Assembly: GCA_030824575.1 (NCBI GenBank)
Contig: JAVBXL010000214.1
Coordinates: 1 to 64,000, forward strand
Reading direction: 5' to 3'
DNA from: a bacterium
GTDB taxonomy: Bacteria > Pseudomonadota > Alphaproteobacteria > Sphingomonadales > Sphingomonadaceae
Length of the DNA stretch: 64,000 nucleotides
This document shows, in pieces, positions 1 through 10,196 of the stretch (its first letter is position 1; every line of letters starts with the position of its first letter). The notes under the pieces were generated by a model. It searched no databases. It saw only the letters and a list, made by a program, of their open reading frames with translations, and was not told where the DNA came from. The position numbers and the translations under genes are program-made.

Positions 1-732
1 GCCTATCTCTCCGCAGCGCGCGCGCCCGAGACCACCCTCGCCTATCTCGAAGCGCATATCGAACAGGGGCCGGTACTGGAGGCGCAGGGGTTGGCGCTAG
101 GCACCGTTACCGGCATCGCGGCGCAACTGCGCTATCAGGTAACGCTGCGGGGCATGGCAGGCCATGCCGGCACGACGTCGATGCCCTTGCGGCGCGACGC
201 GCTCGCGGGCGCGGCGGAAGCGATGCTGGCGATTGAGGGACTAGCACGCGATGCCGCATCCGACCTCGTCGCCACGGTGGGACGGATCGAGGCGCTGCCG
301 GGCGCGGCCAATGTCATCCCCGGCGAAGTGCGTTTCACCATCGACGTGCGGTCTGGCGATGCGGCTCGGCGCGATAGCGCCGCGGAGGCGATGATCGACG
401 CCATCACCGCCATCGCCGGCCGCCGCCGGCTGGATGTGGCAACGACGCTGGTCCACGACTTGCCTGCCAGTCCGTGCGATCCGCAACTTACGGGCCTGAT
501 GGACGCCGCCATCGTCGGCACCGGCCAGCCGCCGTTCCGCCTCGTGTCGGGCGCGGGCCATGATGCAATGGTGATGGCGGCGCTGTGCCCGACCGCCATG
601 CTCTTCATCCGCTGCAAGGATGGGGTCAGCCATAACCCGGCAGAACATGTCGATCCCGCTGACGCGGAAGCGGCATTGCAGGCTATGCTGGGCTTCATAG
701 AGAGATTGGGAGAGTGTGTTGCCACCGCTTGA
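1..732 (+). CDS. Allantoate amidohydrolase (M20/HyuC family), 5' end missing
   Basis: The reading frame is open from the first base, so the N-terminal part lies outside the window; about 243 C-terminal residues are visible. HIEQGPVLE, AGHAGTTSMPLRRDAL, GAGHDAM and FIRCKDGVSHNPAEHV match the dimerisation and metal/substrate-binding parts of M20 family allantoate amidohydrolases and N-carbamoyl-L-amino acid hydrolases. In this family allantoate is hydrolysed to ureidoglycine, CO2 and ammonia in the cytoplasm using a two-metal site. The gene overlaps the downstream aminotransferase by 17 bases. The allantoinase and the ureidoglycine aminotransferase next to it make allantoate a better substrate guess than a carbamoyl amino acid, but the family alone does not decide this. 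Confidence 0.85.
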   Translation, partial: AYLSAARAPETTLAYLEAHIEQGPVLEAQGLALGTVTGIAAQLRYQVTLRGMAGHAGTTSMPLRRDALAGAAEAMLAIEGLARDAASDLVATVGRIEALPGAANVIPGEVRFTIDVRSGDAARRDSAAEAMIDAITAIAGRRRLDVATTLVHDLPASPCDPQLTGLMDAAIVGTGQPPFRLVSGAGHDAMVMAALCPTAMLFIRCKDGVSHNPAEHVDPADAEAALQAMLGFIERLGECVATA

Positions 733-1957
733 TCCGAACTTATTTGGCGAGATCGACCCGCCCCAGCGGCTGCTGATGGGTCCGGGGCCGGTCAACGCCC
801 ATCCCCGCGTTCTGCGCGCCATGTCCGCCGATCTGCTGGGCCAGTTCGACCCGGAAATGACCGGCTATATGAACCAGGTCATGGCGCTGTACCGCCCGAT
901 CTTCGGCACTCAGAACCAGTGGACGATGCTGGTAGATGGCACCGCGCGGGCGGGGATCGAGGCGGCGCTGGTCAGCCTGGTCGCGCCGGGCGACACCGTG
1001 CTGGTGGTGAATTTCGGCCGCTTCGGCCTGCTGCTTACGGAAATATTGGGCCGCATCGGCGCGCGGGTCGAAACGGTGGAAGCGTCCTGGGGCGAAATCG
1101 TGCCGATGGACGCCATCGCTGCCGCGATCGAACGGGTGCAGCCCAGGGTCGTCGCGACCATCCATGGCGACACCTCGACCACCATTGCGCAACCGCTCGA
1201 CGGGCTGGGCGCGCTCTGCGCGGCGGCGGGGGCGCTGCTCTATGTCGATGCGACCGCGACGATCGGCGGCATGGCAATCGCCGCCGATCGCTGGGGCGCG
1301 GACATCGTCACCGGCGGCTTGCAGAAATGCCTGGGCGGGCCTTCCGGCTCGGCGCCGATCACCATCTCCGACAAGGCGGCGGCGTTGATCCAGGGCCGCA
1401 AGCGGGTCGAAGCCGGCATCCGCCGCGACGACATCAGCGACGGGGCGGGGCCGCGCATCGGCTCCAACTATTTCGATCTCGCCATGATTATGGATTATTG
1501 GAGCGACAAGCGCCTGAACCATCATACCGAGGCAACGTCGATGCTCTATGCCGCGCGGGAATGCGCGCGGATCATGCTGGGCGAGGGGCTGGAGGCCCGC
1601 TACGCCCGCCACGAAGCCGCCGGGCGCGCCATGACCATAGGGCTGCGCGCCATGGGGCTGACCGTCTTCGGCGACGACGCGCATCGCATGACCAATGTGA
1701 CGGGCGTCTTCATTCCGCAGGGCGTGGACGGCGAGCGGGTGCGCACGATGATGCGCGATGCGTTCGAGATCGAGATCGGCACCGCCTTCGGTCCGTTGCA
1801 AGGCCGCATCTGGCGGATCGGCACGATGGGCTATAACGCGATGAAGCATAAGGTTCTGATCACGCTCGGCGCGCTGGAGGCCTGCTTGCGGCAGGAGGGG
1901 TTCGCCCTGCCCGCGGGTGAAGCGGTGCGCGCTGCGATGGCGGCGTGGGACGCATGA
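716..1957 (+). CDS. pucG: (S)-ureidoglycine-glyoxylate aminotransferase, PucG type
   Basis: This is a 413-residue class V (fold type I) PLP aminotransferase. LLMGPGPVN near residue 20 and TGGLQKCLGGPSG near residue 200, with the probable Schiff-base lysine in LQK, match the alanine/serine-glyoxylate aminotransferase group. In ureide operons this member transfers the amino group of ureidoglycine to glyoxylate, giving oxalurate and glycine. A GTG start at 716 is chosen: it is preceded by a purine-rich GGGAGAG and lies inside the end of the allantoate amidohydrolase gene. Its position between that gene and the allantoinase, coupled to both, favours PucG over a serine-glyoxylate aminotransferase. 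Confidence 0.85.
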   Translation: MLPPLDPNLFGEIDPPQRLLMGPGPVNAHPRVLRAMSADLLGQFDPEMTGYMNQVMALYRPIFGTQNQWTMLVDGTARAGIEAALVSLVAPGDTVLVVNFGRFGLLLTEILGRIGARVETVEASWGEIVPMDAIAAAIERVQPRVVATIHGDTSTTIAQPLDGLGALCAAAGALLYVDATATIGGMAIAADRWGADIVTGGLQKCLGGPSGSAPITISDKAAALIQGRKRVEAGIRRDDISDGAGPRIGSNYFDLAMIMDYWSDKRLNHHTEATSMLYAARECARIMLGEGLEARYARHEAAGRAMTIGLRAMGLTVFGDDAHRMTNVTGVFIPQGVDGERVRTMMRDAFEIEIGTAFGPLQGRIWRIGTMGYNAMKHKVLITLGALEACLRQEGFALPAGEAVRAAMAAWDA

Positions 1958-2829
1958 CCTCGCCCCGCGACCTTATCGGCTATGGCGCGTCGCCGCCCGA
2001 TCCGCGCTGGCCGGGCGGCGCGCGGGTCGCGGTGCAGTTCGTCATCAATTATGAGGAAGGCGCGGAGAATAGCGTCCTCAACGGCGACAGGGGGTCCGAA
2101 GCCTTCCTGTCCGAAATGGTTGGGGCGCAGAGCCATGCCGACCGGGCGATGGCGATGGAAAGCCTGTATGAATATGGCGGCCGTGCCGGGTTCTGGCGAC
2201 TGCACCGGATCTTCACGCAGCGCGGCCTGCCGGTCACGGTCTTTGGCGTGGCCAAGGCGATGGCGATGAACCCGGACGCGATCGAAGCGATGCTGGCGGC
2301 GGACTGGGAAATCGCCAGTCATGGCCTGAAATGGATCGACTATCAAACCGTGCCCGAAGACGTCGAGCGCGCGCATATTACCGAAGCGATCGCGCTGCAC
2401 ACCAGCCTGACCGGCAGCCGACCGCTGGGCTGGTATCAGGGCCGCACATCGCCCAACACCGCGCGGCTGGTGCGGGAGGAAGGCGGCTTCGTCTATGATG
2501 CGGACAGCTATGCCGACGACCTACCCTATTATGATAGGGGGCAACTCATCGTCCCCTATACGCTCGACGCCAACGACATGAAGATGGTCGCCTATAACGG
2601 CTTTACCGAGGGCGATCAGTTCTTCCGCTACCTGCGCGACACGTTCGACCAGTTGCGGGAAGAAGGCGGGCGGATGATGTCGATCGGCCTGCATGGCCGC
2701 ATCGCGGGACGCCCGGCCCGCGCCCGCGCCCTGGCCCGTTTCCTCGACCATGTGATTGCCAGCGGCGACGCCTGGGTCGCGCGCCGCATCGATATCGCCC
2801 GCCACTGGATGGAGGTTCACCCGCTATGA
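1954..2829 (+). CDS. puuE: Allantoinase, PuuE (polysaccharide deacetylase-like) type
   Basis: This 291-residue protein belongs to the NodB/polysaccharide deacetylase superfamily. The segments FVINYEEGAENS, LYEYGGRAGFWRL, EIASHGLKWIDY, GWYQGRTSPNTARL and YDADSYADDLPYY are typical of PuuE, the metal-independent allantoinase that opens allantoin to allantoate and is unrelated to amidohydrolase-type AllB. The ATG at 1954 overlaps the pucG stop as ATGA; a GTG at 1945 in the same frame is possible but less likely. The gene overlaps the next one by four bases. The call is strong because family and neighbours agree. Confidence 0.92.
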   Translation: MTSPRDLIGYGASPPDPRWPGGARVAVQFVINYEEGAENSVLNGDRGSEAFLSEMVGAQSHADRAMAMESLYEYGGRAGFWRLHRIFTQRGLPVTVFGVAKAMAMNPDAIEAMLAADWEIASHGLKWIDYQTVPEDVERAHITEAIALHTSLTGSRPLGWYQGRTSPNTARLVREEGGFVYDADSYADDLPYYDRGQLIVPYTLDANDMKMVAYNGFTEGDQFFRYLRDTFDQLREEGGRMMSIGLHGRIAGRPARARALARFLDHVIASGDAWVARRIDIARHWMEVHPL

Positions 2830-3206
2830 CGATAGACGATCCCGTGCTGCTCGCCGAAATGACCGCCGCCTTTGCCGAATATGAGCGGGCGCTGATGGAG
2901 GACGACATCCCGGCGATGGACGCCCTGTTCCACGATGCGCCGACCACCAACCGATATGGCGTGGGCGAGGTGCTTTACGGCATTGAGGAGATACGGGCGT
3001 TCCGCAAGGGTCGCGGCGGATCGCCGCAGCGCACATTGGGGAAGGTCGCAATAACCGTCTATGGCGACGCTTTCGCCACCGCCGACGCCGAATTTTTCCG
3101 TGAGAATAGCGACCGGCGCGGTCGCCAGACGCAAAGCTGGGTCAAGTTCGCCGATGGCTGGAAAGTCGTGTCGGCGCATGTCTCGCTGGAGGGAAACACG
3201 CATTGA
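2826..3206 (+). CDS. HpxZ/AtzH-like NTF2-fold protein
   Basis: This is a short 126-residue protein of the AtzH-like (DUF3225) group of NTF2-fold proteins. EYERALMEDDIPAMDALF, the RYGVGEVLYG segment and the C-terminal SWVKFADGWKVVSAHVS are characteristic. Relatives named HpxZ occur beside oxalurate amidohydrolase genes in hpx purine operons; AtzH relatives help in 1-carboxybiuret/allophanate breakdown. Since the aminotransferase two genes upstream should make oxalurate, a role in oxalurate use is reasonable, but its reaction is not established by the sequence. It overlaps puuE by ATGA and uraD by TTGA. Confidence 0.75.
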   Translation: MTIDDPVLLAEMTAAFAEYERALMEDDIPAMDALFHDAPTTNRYGVGEVLYGIEEIRAFRKGRGGSPQRTLGKVAITVYGDAFATADAEFFRENSDRRGRQTQSWVKFADGWKVVSAHVSLEGNTH

Positions 3207-3655
3207 CCGGCCCCCAACAAGCATTGTTCGAACATAGCCCTTGGATAGAGGCGCGGGCCGATGCGCGCACGTCGTCCGGGGACCGCTGGGCGGACCTGAT
3301 GGCGGTGGTCCGCAGCGCCAGCGGCGAGGAGCAACTGGCCCTGATCCGCGCTCATCCCGAACTGGCGGGCAAGGCCGCGATCGACCGAACACTGACCGAC
3401 GCCTCAGCGGCGGAACAGGCGTCGGCCGGGCTGGATCGGCTGACGCCGCAAGACTATGCGCGCTTCCATGCGCTCAACACCGCCTACCGGGAGCGCTTCG
3501 GTTTCCCCTTCATCATCTGCGTGCGGCTGACCGACAAGGCGGGGATATTGACGTCCATGGAAGCGCGTCTGCGCCACGAGCGGGACGAGGAGATCGCCAC
3601 CGCCATCGCCCAGATCGGCGAGATCGTTCGGTTACGGTTGGGGGATATGACATGA
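3203..3655 (+). CDS. uraD: OHCU decarboxylase
   Basis: This 150-residue protein matches 2-oxo-4-hydroxy-4-carboxy-5-ureidoimidazoline (OHCU) decarboxylase, which makes S-allantoin from the product of HIU hydrolase. The N-terminal FEHSPWIEARA carries the catalytic His region, LALIRAHPELAGKA is the typical substrate-site block, and FPFIICVR is the conserved core strand. The start is a TTG overlapping the preceding stop as TTGA, which implies translational coupling. A 132-bp palindromic repeat starts 10 bases after the stop codon. Confidence 0.93.
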   Translation: MTGPQQALFEHSPWIEARADARTSSGDRWADLMAVVRSASGEEQLALIRAHPELAGKAAIDRTLTDASAAEQASAGLDRLTPQDYARFHALNTAYRERFGFPFIICVRLTDKAGILTSMEARLRHERDEEIATAIAQIGEIVRLRLGDMT

Positions 3656-3665
3656 GGGCCGTTCG

Positions 3666-3797
3666 CATTCCTCCCCGACACGGGGAGGTGGTGCCGCAAA
3701 GCGGTGACGGAGGGGGCTATCCTCCTGGCGCAGCGCGTGGGGATATCCCCCTCCACCACCCTGCGGGCGGTCCCCCTCCCCGTATCGGGGAGGAATG
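3666..3797. repeat. 132-bp palindromic intergenic element with 22-bp terminal inverted repeats
   Basis: The two ends are inverted copies: CATTCCTCCCCGACACGGGG near 3666 and, read on the other strand from 3797, CATTCCTCCCCGATACGGGG, with one mismatch over 22 bases. Each end is itself a small hairpin (CCTCCCCG/CGGGGAGG). The inner 40 bases of the two halves are also similar when one is reverse-complemented, so the whole element can fold into one long imperfect hairpin. It resembles the palindromic MITE or REP-like intergenic elements seen in many sphingomonads and Caulobacter. The right end supplies GGGGAGG, the apparent ribosome-binding site of the next gene, and its last three bases are themselves an in-frame ATG. 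Confidence 0.8.
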
Positions 3798-3800
3798 GGC

Positions 3801-5219
3801 ATGATCGGCCTGCCCGCCCTGGAAGCGGACCTCGCCCGCCAACTGTCGCTGATCGGCTTCGGCGGCGCGGACTGGACCCGGCCGCGCGCCCATCCCGACG
3901 GTCACGTCCATGACGTCGTGATCGTCGGCGGCGGGCAGAGCGGGCTTGCCGCGACCTTCGGGCTGCTCCGCGAGCGGGTGTCCAACATCCTGGTCATCGA
4001 CGAAAGCCCCGCAGGACTGGAGGGGCCATGGGACAGCTATGCGCGGATGATTACGCTGCGCACGCCCAAGATGCTGAACCCGATCGACTTCGGCGTTCCC
4101 GCCCTCACCTATCGCGCCTGGTGGGAGGCGCAGCACGGGACGGCAGGCTGGGACGCGGTCGATAAGATCGCGCGCGGCGACTGGATGGCCTATCTGCGTT
4201 GGTATCGGCGGGTGCTGGCGCTGCCGGTGCGCAACGATACGCGCCTGACGCTGATCGAGCCGATCGGGGACGAGCTGCACCGGTTGCATCTGGACGGGCA
4301 AGCGCCGCTACTGGCGCGCAAGGTCATATTGGCGACCGGCATCCAGGGCGGCGGGCAGTGGCATACCCCCGCGATGGTCCGCAAGGCCCTGCCCCGCCAT
4401 CTCTACGCCCACACCAGCGAGCCGATCGACTATGCCGCGCTGGCAGGCAAGCGGATCGGCATATTGGGCGGCGGGGCGTCCGCGTTCGACAATGCCCATG
4501 CGGCGATGCGCCTGGGCGTGGCGGAAGCGCATGTCTTCATCCGGCGCAAGAGCCTGCCGCGGATCAACCCGATCCGTTTCATGGAGCGGGTCGGGTTCAC
4601 TGGCCGCTATCCTGCACTCGATGACGCGACCAAATATCGGGTGATGGCGAGTTTCCTGGGACATAACCAGCCGCCCACCAACGACACCTTCGATCGCGCG
4701 GCGGCCTGGCCCGGTTTCGCGCTGCATCTGGGCGCGCCATGGCTGGATGTGAGACAAGAAGATGGACAGGTCTGCGTGAACACGCCGCAGGGCGAACAGA
4801 TGTTCGATTTCGTGGTCCTGTCGACCGGCCTGGTCAGCGACCCCGGCCTGCGCCCCGAACTGGCGGGGCTGGCACCGCATATCGCGCGCTGGGCCGATCG
4901 CTTCACCCCGCCGGCCAGCGAAGGCAATACGCTGATCGACGCGCATCCCTATCTCGGCCCCGGCTTTCAACTCCTGCCACGCGACGCGGCGGGCGAGGCA
5001 GCCCTGCACGGCTTGTTCGCCTTCAACTATTCGGCGCTCATCAGCCTGGGCCTCTCCGCCTCGGCCCTGTCGGGGTTGCAGACCGCCCTGCCCCGGCTGG
5101 TCCGCGGCATCACCGACCAGCTGTTCCTGGACGACAAGGACGCGCTGGTCGCCGACCTGATCGCCTATGATGAAGCGGAATTTATCGGCCAATGGCCGCG
5201 CCAGGAGGCGGCCGAATGA
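3801..5219 (+). CDS. hpyO: FAD-dependent urate hydroxylase, probable HpyO type
   Basis: This is a 472-residue two-dinucleotide-fold flavoprotein. VVIVGGGQSGLAATFG near residue 40 binds FAD, KRIGILGGGASAFDNA near residue 220 is the NAD(P)H site, and VVLSTGLVSD is the ATG-like motif of flavin monooxygenases. No uricase or HpxO-type hydroxylase is visible in the operon, and the gene sits directly before HIU hydrolase and after OHCU decarboxylase, so it fills the urate to 5-hydroxyisourate step. HpyO, reported from Xanthomonas as a non-homologous counterpart of HpxO, is the best match by context. The ATG at 3801 has a better-spaced ribosome-binding site than the ATG at 3795. Another flavin-dependent oxidation cannot be ruled out. 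Confidence 0.72.
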   Translation: MIGLPALEADLARQLSLIGFGGADWTRPRAHPDGHVHDVVIVGGGQSGLAATFGLLRERVSNILVIDESPAGLEGPWDSYARMITLRTPKMLNPIDFGVPALTYRAWWEAQHGTAGWDAVDKIARGDWMAYLRWYRRVLALPVRNDTRLTLIEPIGDELHRLHLDGQAPLLARKVILATGIQGGGQWHTPAMVRKALPRHLYAHTSEPIDYAALAGKRIGILGGGASAFDNAHAAMRLGVAEAHVFIRRKSLPRINPIRFMERVGFTGRYPALDDATKYRVMASFLGHNQPPTNDTFDRAAAWPGFALHLGAPWLDVRQEDGQVCVNTPQGEQMFDFVVLSTGLVSDPGLRPELAGLAPHIARWADRFTPPASEGNTLIDAHPYLGPGFQLLPRDAAGEAALHGLFAFNYSALISLGLSASALSGLQTALPRLVRGITDQLFLDDKDALVADLIAYDEAEFIGQWPRQEAAE

Positions 5220-5545
5220 CCAGCCTGTCCACCCATGTCCTCGACACCGCCCATGGCTGCCCGGCCGACGGGGTGGCGATCCAATTACTGTCAGCGGACG
5301 GCGCGCTATTGTTCGCAGGCGCCACCAATGCGGACGGGCGCTGCCCCGGCCTGCCCCCGATCGATCCCGGCCGCTACCAGCTGACATTCGCGGTCGCGGC
5401 CTATTATCGGGCGCGCGGGACCGTGCTGGCCGACCCGCCTTTCCTTGACGTTATAACTGTCCAGTTCGGTGTTTCAGACGATGGCCATTATCATGTGCCG
5501 TTGCTGCTATCGCCCTATGGCTATTCGACTTATCGGGGCAGTTGA
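5216..5545 (+). CDS. hiuH: 5-hydroxyisourate hydrolase (transthyretin-like)
   Basis: This 109-residue protein begins LSTHVLDTAHGCPA, has an internal DGRC block and ends in SPYGYSTYRGS. The C-terminal YRGS is the signature separating HIU hydrolases from true transthyretins. The His of the STHVLD block and the Arg and Tyr/Ser of the C-terminus form the active site. It hydrolyses 5-hydroxyisourate to OHCU, the substrate of UraD. It overlaps the hydroxylase gene by ATGA and stops one base before xdhA. No signal peptide is seen, so it is cytoplasmic. Confidence 0.95.
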   Translation: MTSLSTHVLDTAHGCPADGVAIQLLSADGALLFAGATNADGRCPGLPPIDPGRYQLTFAVAAYYRARGTVLADPPFLDVITVQFGVSDDGHYHVPLLLSPYGYSTYRGS

Positions 5546-5546
5546 A

Positions 5547-6969
<1,423 letters not shown>

Positions 6970-6977
<8 letters not shown>

Positions 6978-9279
6978 GCGCGATCCCGGCCTGCCGGCGC
7001 TGGCGAAACCGTCCAACCCGCATGACAGCGCCGCCCTGCATGTCAGCGGCCTCGCCCGCTATGCCGACGACCTGCCGGAACCGACGGCGATGCTGCACCT
7101 GGCCTTCGGTCAAAGCAAGGAGGCCCATGCGCGCATCACGGCGATCGACCTGACCGCCGTGCGCGCCGCGCCGGGCGTGGTCGCGGTCTATACCGCCGCC
7201 GACATTCCGGGTGCCAATGATGTCAGCCCGGTCGCGGGCGACGATCGGCTGCTGGCAGATCGCGAGGTCATCTGCGTCGGCCAGCCCATCTTCCTGGTGG
7301 CTGCGACCAGCCAGCGCGCCGCGCGGCAGGGCGCACGGTTGGGCGAGATCGCCTACGAACCGCTGCCCGCGCATCTGACGATTGCGGACGCCCGCGCTGC
7401 CGCGTCGTTGATCGAGCCGACCCAGCGCATGGCGCGGGGCGACGCCGCCGCCGCGCTGGCGCAGGCGCCCCATCGTCTGACCGGTGGCTTCGACATGGGC
7501 GGGCAGGATCATTTCTATCTGGAGGGCCAGGTCGCGATCGCGACGCCGGGTGAGGATGGACAGATGCATGTCCTGTCCTCCACCCAGCATCCCAGCGAAG
7601 TGCAGCATCTGGTCGCGCATATGCTCTGTCGCCGTTCCGCCGACGTGACGGTCGAGGTGCGGCGCATGGGCGGCGCGTTCGGGGGCAAGGAGACCCAGGC
7701 CGCTCTCTTCGCCGCTGCCGCTGCTCTGGTCGCGGACAAGACGGGACGCCCCGCCAAGTTCCGCTGCGACCGCGACGACGATATGGTGATGACTGGCAAG
7801 CGGCATGACTTCCGGGTCGATTATGAGACGGGCTTTGACGCACAGGGCCGCGTACTGGCACTCAAGCTGGGGCTCGCTTCCCGCTGCGGCGCGACCGTCG
7901 ACCTCTCCCCCGCGATCAACGACCGGGCGATGTTCCATGCTGACAATTGCTATCACCTCCCCGCGATCGAGATTATTTCGGAACGGCTGAAAACCCACAC
8001 AGTCTCCGCAACAGCCTTTCGCGGCTTTGGCGGACCGCAAGGGATGCTGGCGATCGAACGGGTCATGGACGATGTCGCCGCGCATCTGGGCGTCGATCCG
8101 ATCGATGTGCGGATCGCCAATCTCTATGGCCCCGGCCGCGATGTGACGCCTTATGACATGCAATTGACGGACAATATAGCGCCCCAGCTGATCGCCCGGT
8201 TGCGCGCGGACGCCCGCTATGACGCACGGCGGCAGGCGATCGCCGCGTTCAACGCGCGCAATCCGGTGTTGAAGAAAGGGATCGCGCTAACCCCGGTGAA
8301 ATTCGGCATCAGTTTCACCACCACGCATCTCAACCAGGCCGGCGCGCTGGTCCATGTCTATGCCGACGGCAGCATCCAGATCAATCATGGCGGCACCGAG
8401 ATGGGGCAGGGTCTCTATATCAAGGTGGCGCAGGTGGTGGCCGATGTGTTCGCCGTGCCAGTGGGACAGGTGCGGATCACCGCGACGCGGACGGACAAGG
8501 TGCCCAATACCTCCGCGACGGCGGCGTCGTCGGGCGCGGATTTGAATGGCATGGCGGCCTACAACGCCGCGATGACGATCCGCGACCGGCTGACTGCCTT
8601 CGCTGCGCGCAGCTTTGGTTGCGGAGAGAAAGCCGTGCGTTTCTCGGACGGTGTGGTGCAGATCGGGACGGAATGGATGGGCTTCGGCGACCTCTGCCGC
8701 AAGGCGCATATGGGCCGCATCTCGCTCTCCTCGACCGGCTATTACGCCACGCCCGACATCGTTTATGACCGCGCCGCACATAAGGGGCGGCCTTTTTACT
8801 ATTTCGCCTATGGCGCAGCGGTGGCGGAGGTGGCGATCGACACGCTGACCGGCGAGCATCGGGTGCTGGCGGTCGATATCCTGCATGATGTCGGCAAATC
8901 GCTGAACCCGGTGATCGACATCGGCCAGATCGAGGGCGGCTTCCTGCAAGGCCAGGGATGGCTCACCACCGAGGAACTCGTGTGGGATGACAAGGGCCGG
9001 CTGCTGACCCATTCGCCCGCAACCTACAAGATCCCGACCGCGTCGGACCGGCCGCGCCATCTGTCGATCCAGCTGTGGGACGGGGAGAATGTGCAGCCGA
9101 CGATCAACCGGTCCAAGGCGGTGGGCGAGCCGCCCTTCATGCTGGCCATCTCGGTCTTTTCCGCGCTTCATCAGGCGATCGCCGCCGTCGCGCCGGACAA
9201 GCGCGCTTTGCCCCCGCTGGATGCACCAGCCACGCCCGAACGGATATTGCGCGCCATCGCGGACCATCGCGCCGCATGA
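6970..9279 (+). CDS. xdhB: Xanthine dehydrogenase molybdenum subunit
   Basis: The 769-residue protein has the molybdopterin-binding subunit layout: the a/b hammerhead near residues 20-130, MGGAFGGKETQAA near 236, AFRGFGGPQG near 350, GGTEMGQGLY near 477 and GEPPFML near 719, whose Glu is the catalytic base of the xanthine oxidase family. Together with XdhA it oxidises hypoxanthine and xanthine to urate. It overlaps xdhA by eight bases and xdhC by ATGA, so the three are translated as a coupled set. No twin-arginine signal is present, consistent with a cytoplasmic enzyme. Confidence 0.95.
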
Positions 9280-10196
9280 GCGACTGGCTGGCATGGATGA
9301 AGAATGTGGCGGCGAGCGAACCGGCCGCGCTGGTCAGCGTACTGGCGAGCGAGGGGTCGGCACCGCGGGGCGCGGGCACGCGGATGCTGGTGAGCGCCGA
9401 CCGGCTGTTCGGGACGATCGGCGGGGGCCAATTGGAGCACCGCGCAATCGAGCAGGCGCACATCATATTGGCGCTGCCGCCGGGCAGCTGGCGGGTGCAG
9501 GATTATCCGCTGGGACCGTTGCTGGGCCAATGTTGCGGCGGGCGGGTGCGGTTGCTGATCGAGCATGTCGATCCCGCTGCGCTCGACTGGCTGGCCGATG
9601 CAGCGGAGGAGCGGGTGCTGGTGTCGACCCTGACGCCGGGACGGATCGAGCGCCATGTCAGTGCGAAGGCCGCACCCACCGCGCTGTCGGCGCGGGGCGA
9701 CCGGCCGCGCGAGGGCGCGACCTTCGCCGAGATGATCGGCCAGCGCCGCCGCCCGCTCTATCTGTTCGGCGCGGGCCATGTCGGCCAGGCGATCGCCCGC
9801 CATGCGCAGGCGCTACCGCTACGCCTCGCCTGGTTCGACACGCGGCCCTTGTTCGAGACGATCGACGGCGTCGCCATCGTGCCGGAGGATGCGATCGCGC
9901 AATGTGTGACTGAAGCGCCCGATGACGCCGCGATGCTGATCCTGACCCATGACCATGCGCTCGACTATCGGCTGACCCGCGCTGCGCTGGAGCGGGGACC
10001 GATCGCCTTTGTCGGCCTCATCGGATCACAGACCAAGCGGGCGCGATTCCATAGCCGAATGGAGCGCGACGGCGTTTCGCAGACGGCGCGCGCGCGGCTG
10101 ACCTGCCCGATCGGGATAAGCGGCGTGACCGGCAAGGAACCGGACGTGATCGCCATCGCGGCCCTCGCGCAATTGTTGCAACTGGAGCGGTCATGA
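9276..10196 (+). CDS. xdhC: Xanthine dehydrogenase accessory protein XdhC
   Basis: This 306-residue protein has the XdhC N-terminal domain (SVLASEGSAPRGAGTRMLV, then GTIGGGQLEHRA) and a C-terminal Rossmann domain beginning LYLFGAGHVGQAIARHAQ near residue 165. XdhC family proteins bind the molybdenum cofactor, help its sulfuration and insert it into the XdhB subunit. The conserved CCGG segment (GQCCGGRVRLL) contains the cysteines involved in cofactor binding. It starts with ATGA overlap at the xdhB stop and ends with ATGA overlap at the guanine deaminase start. Confidence 0.94.
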   Translation: MSDWLAWMKNVAASEPAALVSVLASEGSAPRGAGTRMLVSADRLFGTIGGGQLEHRAIEQAHIILALPPGSWRVQDYPLGPLLGQCCGGRVRLLIEHVDPAALDWLADAAEERVLVSTLTPGRIERHVSAKAAPTALSARGDRPREGATFAEMIGQRRRPLYLFGAGHVGQAIARHAQALPLRLAWFDTRPLFETIDGVAIVPEDAIAQCVTEAPDDAAMLILTHDHALDYRLTRAALERGPIAFVGLIGSQTKRARFHSRMERDGVSQTARARLTCPIGISGVTGKEPDVIAIAALAQLLQLERS

